Source: Anaerolineae bacterium UTCFX1 (lineage in GTDB: Bacteria > Chloroflexota > Anaerolineae > Anaerolineales > Villigracilaceae). Taken from it: 64,000 nt of DNA. A model generated the notes under the pieces. That model saw nothing but the letters and a program-made list of their open reading frames with translations. It had not been told where the DNA came from and did no database searches. Location of the stretch: assembly GCA_002050275.1 (NCBI GenBank), contig MWTB01000019.1:1-64000 (forward strand), read 5' to 3'. A program made the translations under genes and the position numbers. Positions 7,761-17,344 of the stretch are shown in pieces (position 1 is the first letter of the stretch; every line of letters starts with the position of its first letter).

Positions 7761-10739
7761 TTATTCGGCAAACCATAAGGCGTGATCGCGCATCACTCTT
7801 TGAATTGTAGATTGTTCGTTCTTCTCGACGATTTTTTCGGATCTCTCCGCTTCCAAAACATAACCGCCGAATTGTTTCAGTTCTTCGGAATTCAGTTTTG
7901 CTAATTCCAGCAGTAGCGTGCGGCGTCCTTCGCGTAAACCGCGATGATCCTTCGCGAATGTCACGCTATATTTTAGCCCCAGCATCATACAGCGCGCGGC
8001 TTCTTTGAGAAACTCATCCTTCTTCTCATCTCTCCACTTTGCCAGCGCTACCATGCCGCGACCTACATAGTGCTTGCCGATCTGCGACCACAGTTGCGGA
8101 TTTCTGCGCGCTTTTTCCTCGTCAACAAACTTTCCGTTTCTGAGCCAGTAGGGTTCAAGCACGGGGAGCGATTTGAAGTCTTTAGCAACTTGTTCCGCAT
8201 GTTCCATATCGTTGGCAAAATATCCGAGCCAGACGCGGTTAGACTTGGCATCCGCCTGGCGGTATTCGATCCCCGCCTTTTCCGCTTCGTTTGCAACCGA
8301 CTGGAATTGTTTGTCTGATTTCTCGAACCAGGCTTTTTTCTTCGCAGGGTCGGTCTCGACGCGGATGCGGTCACGATACAAACAGGCTTGTTCTAGATTG
8401 GCTTCGATCCTCCGCGCCGGCTCGGTAAGTTCCTTGAGCGCAATTTCAATGGCATCCTGCGCCTCGCGCAGATATTCTATCTGATTGGAAGGCGCTTGCG
8501 CGGAAAAGGCGAATCGCCGCGTCGCTTCTGCCAGCGCCAGATTGCCGAACCCGACCCCGCGACGATACCCCACCGCATTGGCAATCCGTACGGCAGATTC
8601 TGCGTGTTTGCGCGCTTCCTCATATGCTCCTGTAGCGATGAAATACTGCGCCAACGAACTATGACTGAGCGCGGTACGATGCCCAACGGCTAGCTTGTAC
8701 CGAAGATTTAAGCCATCCCACATGTTTTCGAAGGCGGGTTGGAATTGTCCATCCAGCATTTGGGCAAACCCCAAATCATTGCGTAAGGTGGCTTCCTCAT
8801 GATCGAAATGAATCAAGCGGCAGTATTTCAACCCCCGTCTAAAATCCTCGATTGCATTTTCAAACGATCCGCGAATACGATATAGATACGCTCGTTGGCG
8901 GCGCGCCAAGCTAAGGATAACATTCTGGAACCATGTCAAACGCTGTTCGACAGCCATTTTTTTTATTTCATCAATGATGTCGCTGAATATCGCCTCAGCG
9001 CGGCCATAATCTTGTTGTTCGCCGAAGGCTAATCCCGTTCCTTGCCAGGTTTCCAGCAGGGCATGGAGAAGCATCTTTTGGTCTGAGGAGAGCTCGGAAA
9101 TGGCGGAAAGGCTTTTTTGAAGAGTGGGAACTTCGTCTCGATAATTTTGACCCGTTGCCACCTTGAGCCAGACCTCGTGGACCAACAACATGCCTTCAAT
9201 GAACGGCTTCCAGAAATTTCTATCTTCCAGGTTAAGCCACCCCATCAATCTCCATAGATTTTCGTCGTTCAGTGTCAGCCAGAAGTTGGTCAGCTCGATT
9301 TGTAGCGGTATCAAGATCTCGTCGTTGTTGCTGGTGGCGGCTTCGTGACCGTAACGGTAATACATTTTCAGACCCTTAAGAATCGGATCGTCCTCGGACG
9401 ATTTTCTTTTGTTATCTTTCGTCACTTGACTGCGTAAACGGTAATGAATAAATTCCGTTTTCAGGCGTTGGCGGGAGGATTCGATCTTACGGATTTCTTC
9501 GACATACTCTTTCGATGGCGCAACGGATCGTTCAGAATCTTCCTGCGCCAGGCTGGCAAAAATATTCTGTAGTTCTTTATTCTTTTGCTTGATGGCTTCT
9601 TCTATGTAATATACGTAAATAGCTTGTGCGGCGGCTTGCCTCTCGGCGGTATCGAAGACCTCTCCATAGACATACTTTTCGAGCAGGTCATACATATCAT
9701 CATGGAGGTATACCCGCTCATCGTCAGGAAATGTCTTTGCAAAAGACATTTCTTTTAGCATATCAAGCGCCGTTTTAGCGTCCCGCTGAGACATGCCGCA
9801 AATTTTCATGAGTAGTTCGAGATTGATCCCCTTGCGCGCGCGCCCCGCGGCTTTGAGCGTTTCGCCCAATACGGGCTGGTTGAGCAAGTATTCGATGACT
9901 TTCTGCTCGAAAGTTTCCGTCTGATATTCCGATAAATTCTTGAACGTCTGCGAAACGCGCATGCGCGATTCAAGGAAAATTGCCAGCAGGATCGGGCGCC
10001 CTTGGCTCAACGCGTGAAGTTTTTGAACTTCGTCCTCCGCGAAGGAGACGGATTGACCCGTTTCCTGCGACCAACGATTCGCTACCGCTGTCAGATACGC
10101 ATTGCTTTCCTCCAGAGTGAAGAAACCCAGCGGGATCGTCGTGGAAAGCGGAAAACCTTGGAAAAGGGCGGAGGCGGCTGGGCGTCCCGCAAAAAACACC
10201 ACGCCGCGCGGCAGGTCCCCGACCCAGCCTTTCAACCAATCCCAGGCAGGAGCAAAGCGCTTGCCCGTGGGGTATACAAATTGTTCGGCGGTATCGAAAA
10301 GTAATAGAACACCGCGATCGGCGCTTAACTTTTTCACGCCTTCAGCGCAACTATCTAAAAGTTTCTGCAACCATTCGTGAATGGCTTTGCTGTCTCCGCC
10401 CGCGCGCGCCTCATCCAGCCTTCGCCGTGCGGTAATGAACGGATTAAAGTAATGTTCGTTCTCGGTTTTCTCGAAACATTTATAGATCGCGCGCGCCAAG
10501 CCTTCGGGGGTGTGATGATCAAAATGGTACAGGTCAATCAAGCGCGCCGGCGCGCCGTCATATTTCTTTTCTACTTCGAGAATCCGTTGGAGCAAGCGCG
10601 TCTTACCGATGCCGTATTCGCCGCTGAAGAAGGCAAGGTGGAATTTCCCATCATTCAGCCAGCCACGGGCTTGGTCCAGGATGGTTTTCCGCCCGATGAA
10701 TTCTTCAAGTGTTTTGTAGGAAAAATGTTCTGGAAACAT
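7761..10739 (-). CDS. STAND-like P-loop NTPase with TPR-like repeats
   Basis: A 992-residue protein. Walker A is GEYGIGKT (residues 40-47) and Walker B is GVLLLFDTAEQF (about 143-154, Asp149). After the NTPase core comes a winged-helix-like region (about 285-370), then a long alpha-helical part. Residues 590-800 contain paired helices of TPR type (for example the stretches with AFGEQQDYGRAEAIF and YFIATGAYEEARKHAESA). This NTPase plus superstructure-forming repeats design is typical of STAND sensors, in which the repeats recognise a ligand and the NTPase oligomerises. No N-terminal effector domain is present. It is the last gene of a five-gene operon, 19 nt after the preceding stop; GGGGAG lies 9 nt before the ATG. 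Confidence 0.88.
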   Translation of the reverse strand: MFPEHFSYKTLEEFIGRKTILDQARGWLNDGKFHLAFFSGEYGIGKTRLLQRILEVEKKYDGAPARLIDLYHFDHHTPEGLARAIYKCFEKTENEHYFNPFITARRRLDEARAGGDSKAIHEWLQKLLDSCAEGVKKLSADRGVLLLFDTAEQFVYPTGKRFAPAWDWLKGWVGDLPRGVVFFAGRPAASALFQGFPLSTTIPLGFFTLEESNAYLTAVANRWSQETGQSVSFAEDEVQKLHALSQGRPILLAIFLESRMRVSQTFKNLSEYQTETFEQKVIEYLLNQPVLGETLKAAGRARKGINLELLMKICGMSQRDAKTALDMLKEMSFAKTFPDDERVYLHDDMYDLLEKYVYGEVFDTAERQAAAQAIYVYYIEEAIKQKNKELQNIFASLAQEDSERSVAPSKEYVEEIRKIESSRQRLKTEFIHYRLRSQVTKDNKRKSSEDDPILKGLKMYYRYGHEAATSNNDEILIPLQIELTNFWLTLNDENLWRLMGWLNLEDRNFWKPFIEGMLLVHEVWLKVATGQNYRDEVPTLQKSLSAISELSSDQKMLLHALLETWQGTGLAFGEQQDYGRAEAIFSDIIDEIKKMAVEQRLTWFQNVILSLARRQRAYLYRIRGSFENAIEDFRRGLKYCRLIHFDHEEATLRNDLGFAQMLDGQFQPAFENMWDGLNLRYKLAVGHRTALSHSSLAQYFIATGAYEEARKHAESAVRIANAVGYRRGVGFGNLALAEATRRFAFSAQAPSNQIEYLREAQDAIEIALKELTEPARRIEANLEQACLYRDRIRVETDPAKKKAWFEKSDKQFQSVANEAEKAGIEYRQADAKSNRVWLGYFANDMEHAEQVAKDFKSLPVLEPYWLRNGKFVDEEKARRNPQLWSQIGKHYVGRGMVALAKWRDEKKDEFLKEAARCMMLGLKYSVTFAKDHRGLREGRRTLLLELAKLNSEELKQFGGYVLEAERSEKIVEKNEQSTIQRVMRDHALWFAE

Positions 10740-10758
10740 AGTGTGAGTCTCCCCGGTC

Positions 10759-11958
10759 TTATGCGTGATGCGCCTTACTCGCGCTTAACGAATTGAAAAT
10801 ATTTTTAGGCAAGGATGTTTTCGACGGCAACATTTGTTGATACCATGCCTTGGCGGCGGGATATTCCTCTTGCAGTTTCATGCTTATTTGTTGTAATTGT
10901 TTCATATATTCAGTGTCTCGTCCTTTCAAAGCCAGCCATTTTCGAATGGGATGGACTACAGACTGACCGAGTTGGTAGCCCTTGCCCTCGTAACGTAAAA
11001 GATAACTTTCCAATAACAGATTGACGAGATGGTTAGTTTTTGCCCGCCGATTTGAATCGTCACCGTAAAGGTATTCATCCACATCGGGAATACGAAAAGG
11101 AATACCCACGAGAGCCAATCTTTCGATAAAAGGACGGATGTTTTCTAAATTTCCCCGCTCCCTTTCTGGTAGCGTTTCCTCAATAATAATACTGATTGCC
11201 TCATCAAGGGCGGCAGATATTTGTTTGCTCGATTCGGCTAATATGCGCACGATTAAGGGATATCCGCCGCTGAGATCAGCGATTGCATCGTATTCGCTCG
11301 GGTCGCGCTTTAACTTTCCCTGTTTTTTCAAGTTGTCTAATTGCTCAACTACAAAGTTAGCCTTGAGAGGCTCAAGTTTAATAATATCGGCGTCTCGCAA
11401 TTCGGGTCTCGACCAAATAGGGCGTTTGCCGCGCCCGGACAAAATAACGAATACGCGCTCAGAGGCAAGAATAGGCGCCAGAATATATTTCTCAAATTCG
11501 ATGCGGATATCGTCGGGACATTCGTAGATCGAATCCACCAACAGCACAGGCGTGTTTTTTGCTGAACGGTACGCCAGCCCGCGTGCAAAATAATCTTTCT
11601 GGAAATCGCGGTCATCGGTTTCGATGGCGTCAACTTCCAGATAGATTGCCAGGTGATTCAATATGGCGGAGACATCATCTTTTTGAAAAGGTCTTTCTGT
11701 ATTAAGCCAATTGTTTTTGTTCGATTCGAACTCAGGAGCAGAATAAGGAAAAAGGCCGATCAAAAAAGGGCGCAACTCCCTATATTCATTAAGACGGCGA
11801 TAAAGTTCGAATAACAATGAAGTTTTACCGCTGCCACGTTCCCCTTCAAAAATGAGAACGCCTCTGTTTCGTTCCTTCGTGAACGCTTCGACGCGCTCAA
11901 ACTCCGTGTCCCGATCTGTGAACTCGGCTGAATTGAATATCTTATATGGCTGTAACAT
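10759..11958 (-). CDS. P-loop NTPase (AAA/STAND type), operon gene 4
   Basis: A 399-residue protein with Walker A GERGSGKT (39-46), Walker B TPVLLVDSIYECP (about 140-152), and a sensor-like strand FVILSGRGKRP. The C-terminal third looks like a helical lid followed by a winged helix (around ERLALVGIPFRIPDVDEYL). There is no fused effector. Its start overlaps the end of the preceding NTPase by 17 nt, which implies translational coupling. Sequence motifs place it in the AAA_16/NACHT-like ATPases; the partner or target is unknown. Confidence 0.87.
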   Translation of the reverse strand: MLQPYKIFNSAEFTDRDTEFERVEAFTKERNRGVLIFEGERGSGKTSLLFELYRRLNEYRELRPFLIGLFPYSAPEFESNKNNWLNTERPFQKDDVSAILNHLAIYLEVDAIETDDRDFQKDYFARGLAYRSAKNTPVLLVDSIYECPDDIRIEFEKYILAPILASERVFVILSGRGKRPIWSRPELRDADIIKLEPLKANFVVEQLDNLKKQGKLKRDPSEYDAIADLSGGYPLIVRILAESSKQISAALDEAISIIIEETLPERERGNLENIRPFIERLALVGIPFRIPDVDEYLYGDDSNRRAKTNHLVNLLLESYLLRYEGKGYQLGQSVVHPIRKWLALKGRDTEYMKQLQQISMKLQEEYPAAKAWYQQMLPSKTSLPKNIFNSLSASKAHHA

Positions 11959-13039
11959 AGAACGACTCCCTTGAAAAAAATAAATCCTCTGGCAAAATCT
12001 CTGTTCTATTGGATTGAATAATATTGCGAAGCAGATCCTGACATTGTAGAATGATCTGTCGGGGTAATTTTTCTTTCTCCCCCAACTGGCGAGCCAGGCT
12101 TAATTCCACGTTGCGGAGGTCGGGCGCGCTGATGGCGTCCAAACTGTCGAAGGTCCTGCGACTGGCGACGAACACGCGGCGGCGGATCACTTCGGCAAGC
12201 AGGTGATCGTCCCACGTCAGCGCAGCGGCGCGTAAGGCGCGCAAGTTCGTCAGCGCAGGCGCGTCGGAGATATCCATTGGCAGAAAAAACTTGAGGTAGA
12301 TATTTTTCTTTTCCCATGTTTCCAATGTACTCAGCAGGGGTTCTATCCAAGCCAGTAATGCTTGTGGCGATTGGGTTTCGATGAAGCCATCCAGCCCGTC
12401 TACCAGAATGTGGATGGATCTTGCGCCGAAAACATTGTTGAGCAATGCGAAGTCGTCGTCTAATGGCTGAGATTGGGCAGGAGATTCATCATCCAGTTCA
12501 TGAGCGAGTTGATGGTGGGCGCGGTCCAGCCGGGGGAGGTTGGAAAAGGCTGGGGATCCAAGAGTCCGCTCGAGGTCCGAAAGGAAGCGGGAGTCGCGCA
12601 GGGTCTGTAAGTTAAAGTCGAGGCCAAGAGGCAGTTCCAGTAGTAATCTTTTTAATTTTTGCTTATCGGTAGGACTTAAAGCAAAAAAAAGATCGGGATA
12701 AGACGCCAGGTACATGAACGCGGCGCTTGCCAGAGATTTTGTGATCCCTTTAAAATGAAAATCGTTTTCCGTCGAATAATCATCGGGGACGTACGTGACG
12801 GGAAAACGAATGCCGCGGCTCTCTTTGTAGAAATTCTCCGTGTAGATTCTTAGCGCGCTCTTGCCGCCGCCCGGCTGGGCAAGGATGGCAACGGGCTGAT
12901 CCGAGAGGGCGATCTCCACCGCTTTGGGGATGATCAGGTACTCTTGCAGATGCACATCTTTTGTGCTGTCCAGATATTCGAAGGGGTCGAACGCGAATCC
13001 GAAGGCGGAAAGCCCTCTTACGGCAGGTTCCATATTCAC
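11942..13039 (-). CDS. P-loop NTPase, operon gene 3
   Basis: A 365-residue protein starting at GTG (13039), with AGGGA six bases upstream; an in-frame ATG six bases later is the alternative. Walker A is AQPGGGKS (54-61), with Ala in place of the usual first Gly. Walker B is IHILVDGLDGF (about 215-225), followed by a strand KFFLPMDI. The block from the Walker B Asp to this strand resembles the equivalent block in the neighbouring 451-residue NTPase (LMVDGLERW...KFFIPTSL), so the two look like divergent paralogues. The C-terminal helical region probably forms the lid. Confidence 0.87.
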   Translation of the reverse strand: MNMEPAVRGLSAFGFAFDPFEYLDSTKDVHLQEYLIIPKAVEIALSDQPVAILAQPGGGKSALRIYTENFYKESRGIRFPVTYVPDDYSTENDFHFKGITKSLASAAFMYLASYPDLFFALSPTDKQKLKRLLLELPLGLDFNLQTLRDSRFLSDLERTLGSPAFSNLPRLDRAHHQLAHELDDESPAQSQPLDDDFALLNNVFGARSIHILVDGLDGFIETQSPQALLAWIEPLLSTLETWEKKNIYLKFFLPMDISDAPALTNLRALRAAALTWDDHLLAEVIRRRVFVASRRTFDSLDAISAPDLRNVELSLARQLGEKEKLPRQIILQCQDLLRNIIQSNRTEILPEDLFFSRESFYVTAI

Positions 13040-13171
13040 AACTTTCCCTTATTTAATGAAGAGGGAACTTCCTTTCCGATATTTGCGTATACAGATTGAT
13101 TTGACGCCCAGATTGTAACCCCGCTTATACGGCTTGTCTTCCAACCATCTAGTAGTTTTCTCACAATTTTC
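13040..13171 (-). other. Internal spacer of NTPase operon
   Basis: A 132-nt gap between operon genes 2 and 3, the only sizeable gap in the operon. It includes an imperfect inverted repeat (TTCCCTCTT...AAGGGAA) just upstream of the GTG start. That repeat could set differential expression or hold a second promoter; nothing else is evident. Confidence 0.4.
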
Positions 13172-14527
13172 TCACAGCTCATGGTGAAGCAATTCCACCC
13201 CTTTCCCATGACGCGTAACCAAATAACGCGGAGTTTTGGGATCCGGCTCGATCTTTTGCCTAATTCTCATCAGCACGTTATCCATCGCTCCGCGCCATGT
13301 ATCAGGGGCAGACCAGGCTGGGTCGCCTTTGTCTGGAGGCGCGCTCAACTCTTTGTAGGCATAATAATATAACTCTTCCAACGAGGCTAATTTTTCCGGG
13401 CGGGCGGCAAGATACTCCAATACGCGAAATTCCAGCGCCGAATTGCTAACGATGCGTTTTTCTCCCAGCCAGACTTCGCTGCGTTCATGGCGGAGGCGCA
13501 GTGGGGCGGGATGTTCGCGAATAAACTCGCGGGTTTGGGCAGAAGTTAGCCGTTTACCGTGTTTTTGATATGTTGCTACGAGTGGTGCGGTAAACCCAAG
13601 CCAGGCGCGGGGAGAGGTTCCGCCGTATTCTTTCAGCCAATTCAGAAACTCATCTCCATCGCACAGGGAATCCAACGATGCTTTTTTAGCGGAAAGCGCA
13701 CATCCCAGGCGTTTTTCCGCAATCCCTTGCAACGCCTCCGCCGACCATGTCAAGTTCGCCTCGCTGGAGCGGTGACGCTCCACGCCGCTGGTTTTATGCA
13801 GGATATTCTTGAGCGAGGTGGGGATGAAGAACTTGAATGCGATATCCGGCAGGTCGAAGAAAACCAGCGTGGACAAAACCGCTTCTAACGCCGCCTCGAT
13901 CTGTTCGCCCGTCTGACGCGGAGTCCATCGTTCGAGTCCATCCACCATCAGCCACAGGCGTTCATACTTTGCCGCCCGTAAAACCATCAACAAAAGACGC
14001 AGTTGATCTTTTAAACTGGTTTGATTCTTGACGATCAGGGATAGCGGTTGTTCCAGCAACTTCAGATACCATTGCAAGTCATCCTGTGAAAGACGATTTG
14101 CCTGATTCTGAATGTAGAAGCCAGCCTCGAAGGGAAGATGATTGTGCAAAAACCACTGCAAAGCGGATCCGATATCCCTTGAAGGTTCCCCCAACCGTTG
14201 CGGCAGGTTGCCCTCCAAAACTAAATTCTCTACACAAGTCTGCAAAGCCTGATTTATGGACTGTTGAGCGAGCGCGGTTCCTGTGGCAGGCGCTTCAAGA
14301 ATTGGTTCTGGTCGCCACGCTACGGTAAAAATGTTTTCCTTTTGCCGTCTTCTCAACTCTAGAAGCATTGCCGTCTTGCCGCTTCCCGGTTCACCATACA
14401 AGATGGTCGAATGTTCTTCCTGGAGACGTTCGAAAACAGGCAGGGAAACGAACACATCGCCCAGCCAGGGCTCGTTTTCCGCTTTGAGCGTTGTGAAGAG
14501 GGATTCGACAGATAGTTCGTTTTTCAT
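13172..14527 (-). CDS. P-loop NTPase with C-terminal OmpR-type winged helix
   Basis: A 451-residue protein. Walker A is GEPGSGKT (45-52); Walker B is RLWLMVDGLERW (around 195-206). Residues about 345-448 form a Trans_reg_C/OmpR-type winged helix: a beta-strand start (RLRHERSEVWLGEKRI), a helix with ALEFRVLEYLAARP, a recognition helix region with NVLMRIRQKIEPDP, and the wing YLVTRHGKGVEL. This places a DNA-binding effector after an NTPase switch, the reverse of the usual response-regulator order. The ATG overlaps the stop of the upstream membrane protein by 4 nt (ATGA), so the two are probably made together. Confidence 0.88.
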   Translation of the reverse strand: MKNELSVESLFTTLKAENEPWLGDVFVSLPVFERLQEEHSTILYGEPGSGKTAMLLELRRRQKENIFTVAWRPEPILEAPATGTALAQQSINQALQTCVENLVLEGNLPQRLGEPSRDIGSALQWFLHNHLPFEAGFYIQNQANRLSQDDLQWYLKLLEQPLSLIVKNQTSLKDQLRLLLMVLRAAKYERLWLMVDGLERWTPRQTGEQIEAALEAVLSTLVFFDLPDIAFKFFIPTSLKNILHKTSGVERHRSSEANLTWSAEALQGIAEKRLGCALSAKKASLDSLCDGDEFLNWLKEYGGTSPRAWLGFTAPLVATYQKHGKRLTSAQTREFIREHPAPLRLRHERSEVWLGEKRIVSNSALEFRVLEYLAARPEKLASLEELYYYAYKELSAPPDKGDPAWSAPDTWRGAMDNVLMRIRQKIEPDPKTPRYLVTRHGKGVELLHHEL

Positions 14528-16902
14528 GCTTGGAGCGCTTCTAGGTCTTCGATATGCAGGTCTTCATGAGGTGAGTATTTTTCCATGTGTTGTAACAGCA
14601 ACTTTTGCCCCAATCTTACCATTCTGCCGGGAGAGCCAGCGGCTTTACGAGCCAAAATATTCTCGGCGGGTTCTTCTTCATTGTGAGGGGCAAACAGAAA
14701 ATTAAATGCGTCAACCTTGTTTTGAGAACATATTCTTATTCTATTATTACATTGCGTAACCAGGCTATTCTGTGGCACAAGTAGTGGGCTCTTATTGCCT
14801 ATCTGAAAGTGAGTCTGCTGGCTGTCATGGACGCTCAGCCAGTCGGATTCTTCGCCAAGTTTTTCGTGCAGGCTGGTAGATATTTGACTGTCCACATGCG
14901 GATTAAGATCAATGGTTGAAATCAGGAATAGAGTATTTTGTTTAGGTAATGGTCTAAGTCCAATGAGGGCATTGGTTTCTTCCATCCGAAGATCGTCTGA
15001 ACCAACCATAGCTAGCCACTCTTTGATCCTCAACAAAAAGGCTGTTTGATTTTTTATCTCCGCTTTAAAATGCTTGGCGCGTCCTTCAATTTTATTGGCT
15101 GTGATTGACGGGGAAAGATCGTGCCAGCGAAGCAGTCGTCCTGCCAGATCGCGGTGTTCATCTTTTAACGAGTATAGCAACGCCGGCGTTTCTGCCAATG
15201 ACCATATCCACTGCTCTGCCAATGCGTGGAGATATAGTTTACGAGGCTGATCCATGCCGTGATCTTCTATTAGGCTTGGGGCGATGGCGATAAAAAACGT
15301 TTCTTCCTTGATCTTGACGGCAGATTGAAAAGATTTGCAATATTCGAACAACGCCGCGCCGGCGTCCCATGAAATTGCAAATTCAAAAGTCGTATTTTGA
15401 AGATTGGATAACTGCAACGTAAAGCCCGGCGCCACCGAGTCTATTAAGAGCAGTTTATTCGAGACAGAATCAAACGGGCTATCAGCGTCTGCAAAAGGAG
15501 AGTAATCCAGTTCTCGGGCCCTCAGCCAGGCGGTCAAACTTTCTTCAGAAGTATGCGGTTTTGCATAAAATGGAAATTGCCTCTGCAGAGGGAAACTGTC
15601 CAAGTCTGGAAAGTCCAACTCAAGCCTGAGGATACGAATTTGATCTGGAAACTCGTTTGCATTTTCGGAAACAATTTTCCTCTTGAGGTCAGGCGAAAAG
15701 GCGCTGACGATCTGTTTGGCAATTTCGATGCTGACGGGATATTCTTTGAGCATGATAAGGAGTGCGCGAGGAGCATTTTCATCTGTTTGGAGTGCGGATT
15801 GTAGTTGTTCCAATGGGAGAATCAGATTTCCTTTTCCGCCATCGAATATTCTCATACACACTTGGCTGCAGTGATCAACACAGTTTCTTATTTCGTCGAG
15901 AGTTTCCCCTGCGATGACAAACCATAGGTCGTTCTTGAGTAATGAAGAATATTTGTTTCTGAATTGATCTTGCAGGGCTTTATCCCACTCATCCCTGTCA
16001 GCAGTCAAGTTCAGATGCTCTTCCACCATTTTTGCAAAATCGCTTCTTGCATCGGCATCGAAGGTGGCGATAGCTTGTTTGACTTGTTCCGCCCTTTGCC
16101 GTTTCTTTTCCTCCTCCAATTGTTTAATTCCCACGAATATCGCGGTGATTAGGGAAACAAGCGTACCGCCCGTGTTTAGAAAGTTTGTTTTCCAACTGCG
16201 GATTTGAGAATCGCGTTTGCTTTCCATAAATATTTTCCAACCCTTTGTTTCCAATTGTTTTCCACTGTAAGCCAGATTTAACTGAACAGATTGAGAATCC
16301 GTTTCCAGCGATTTAGAGGATTGCACCAATAAAGCTTTTGCAGTCGTTGCCTGGTCAAATTTTAGAGTAAGTTTATCGCTCCACGCCAAAGACTCATCAG
16401 AGGATGGCTTGATGGCAAAGAGAAGTCCATCGGCAGAAACTTCCAAGTCAACACAATTTACTATCCCGGTGACCCACAAACGGATTTCCGATAGTTCAGC
16501 GCCATCAAAAGGAATTTGACGAGGATATTCTGCATGAATTTGAAAAATATCTGGCGAGGTTGCCTTAATCTCGCTTTTTATTACACTTGATGTAGAAAGC
16601 GCCGACTGCGCCCAAGATGTGTCAATAAGAAACAGCAGGATGAGAACAGCAGGAGCGATGATCCAGCGGTAAGCCCTCCAAAACTCCCCGTGTGGTCGGC
16701 GCCAAAACGCGAAAAGAACTAAAAGAAGCCAAGCCGCCACAACCAGGATATTCGTCTGAAGCAGAGTCTCATCGCAGCCGAAAAACAAGAAGAAAAGGGA
16801 CAGCAGAATTGCTGCCAGTAGCGGAACCACCACCAGCACCTGCCAGCCGTAGCCTGCCCAAAAATGATTCCCCCCGTCGGGTTTATCGTTTTGCTTCACC
16901 AT
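14524..16902 (-). CDS. Membrane sensor-like protein heading the NTPase operon
   Basis: A 792-residue protein, the first gene of the operon, with GAGGG eight bases before the ATG. Three membrane helices (about 19-42, 50-67, 79-96) are followed by a predicted outside domain (about 97-236, beta-rich) and a fourth helix (about 238-256). A charged coiled stretch (EEEKKRQRAEQ) leads into a cytoplasmic part of 535 residues. I see no Walker motif, but the end (AGSPGRMVRLGQKLLLQH) looks like the last helices of an AAA/STAND lid. It may therefore carry a degenerate NTPase-like module, or contact the NTPases encoded downstream. A role in passing an envelope signal to those NTPases is inferred from topology and gene order. 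Confidence 0.8.
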   Translation of the reverse strand: MVKQNDKPDGGNHFWAGYGWQVLVVVPLLAAILLSLFFLFFGCDETLLQTNILVVAAWLLLVLFAFWRRPHGEFWRAYRWIIAPAVLILLFLIDTSWAQSALSTSSVIKSEIKATSPDIFQIHAEYPRQIPFDGAELSEIRLWVTGIVNCVDLEVSADGLLFAIKPSSDESLAWSDKLTLKFDQATTAKALLVQSSKSLETDSQSVQLNLAYSGKQLETKGWKIFMESKRDSQIRSWKTNFLNTGGTLVSLITAIFVGIKQLEEEKKRQRAEQVKQAIATFDADARSDFAKMVEEHLNLTADRDEWDKALQDQFRNKYSSLLKNDLWFVIAGETLDEIRNCVDHCSQVCMRIFDGGKGNLILPLEQLQSALQTDENAPRALLIMLKEYPVSIEIAKQIVSAFSPDLKRKIVSENANEFPDQIRILRLELDFPDLDSFPLQRQFPFYAKPHTSEESLTAWLRARELDYSPFADADSPFDSVSNKLLLIDSVAPGFTLQLSNLQNTTFEFAISWDAGAALFEYCKSFQSAVKIKEETFFIAIAPSLIEDHGMDQPRKLYLHALAEQWIWSLAETPALLYSLKDEHRDLAGRLLRWHDLSPSITANKIEGRAKHFKAEIKNQTAFLLRIKEWLAMVGSDDLRMEETNALIGLRPLPKQNTLFLISTIDLNPHVDSQISTSLHEKLGEESDWLSVHDSQQTHFQIGNKSPLLVPQNSLVTQCNNRIRICSQNKVDAFNFLFAPHNEEEPAENILARKAAGSPGRMVRLGQKLLLQHMEKYSPHEDLHIEDLEALQA

Positions 16903-17219
16903 GACGCCAGCCCTCGCTTTGCAATCTGTAAATGAGGAACGATGGGTGGATTATACAACAAGGCACAAGTCTGTTCGCCAGATTTTTGCGACTCGTAATA
17001 GCCGTACTATAACAAGAATCTGTCAAAGCCCCCGCGTCAATCTGGCGATATTCTCACGTTTGTCTTGCGGCAACGTCAAGTAGGATGAAGGGAGACGCCG
17101 ATAAAAAACAAATTCAAATATCCGAAACTTGACGAAATCCGCAGCCTGTTTTAACATCCTTACACTTGCACTTTCATGTGCAGGGGATTATCAAAGTGAT
17201 AATTATTCCAAAAAATCGC

Positions 17220-17274
17220 CATATATGGGCAAGAGTGTTGGACAAGGTAAAGTTTTCCGCGCATATATGGGCAA
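17220..17274 (+). repeat. Two 13-bp direct repeats beside tRNA fragment (arm-type sites?)
   Basis: CATATATGGGCAA occurs at 17220-17232 and again at 17262-17274, 42 nt start to start and about 26 nt left of the tRNA fragment. Short direct repeats flanking a tRNA-derived core are typical arm-type binding sites of tyrosine recombinases. They lie on the side predicted to be inside the element. Confidence 0.6.
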
Positions 17275-17299
17275 AAATTATTGTCTATTGTGTTTCTAA

Positions 17300-17344
17300 C
17301 TCATAAGCCCTTGGTCGGGAGTCCGAATCTCCCCCTCGGCACTA
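17300..17344 (+). other. 3' half of tRNA-Met (CAT), probable attR core
   Basis: The segment starts at an anticodon loop CTCATAA (17300-17306). It continues with the 3' anticodon stem GCCCT, a 5-nt variable loop, a T-arm GGAG(T)CCGAAT with stem GGGAG/CTCCC (17317-17333), an acceptor strand CCTCGGC and discriminator A (17341). The 5' partners (an AGGGC anticodon stem, a D-arm and GCCGAGG) are absent upstream, so this is not a functional tRNA. Such 3' halves are left where an element integrates into a tRNA gene; the intact gene is then at the other end. The orientation puts the element to the left. Confidence 0.75.

Noticed and set aside
17268..17344. A complete tRNA-Met gene
   Set aside because: Only the 3' half fits; no D-arm, no 5' acceptor or anticodon-stem partner is present upstream.
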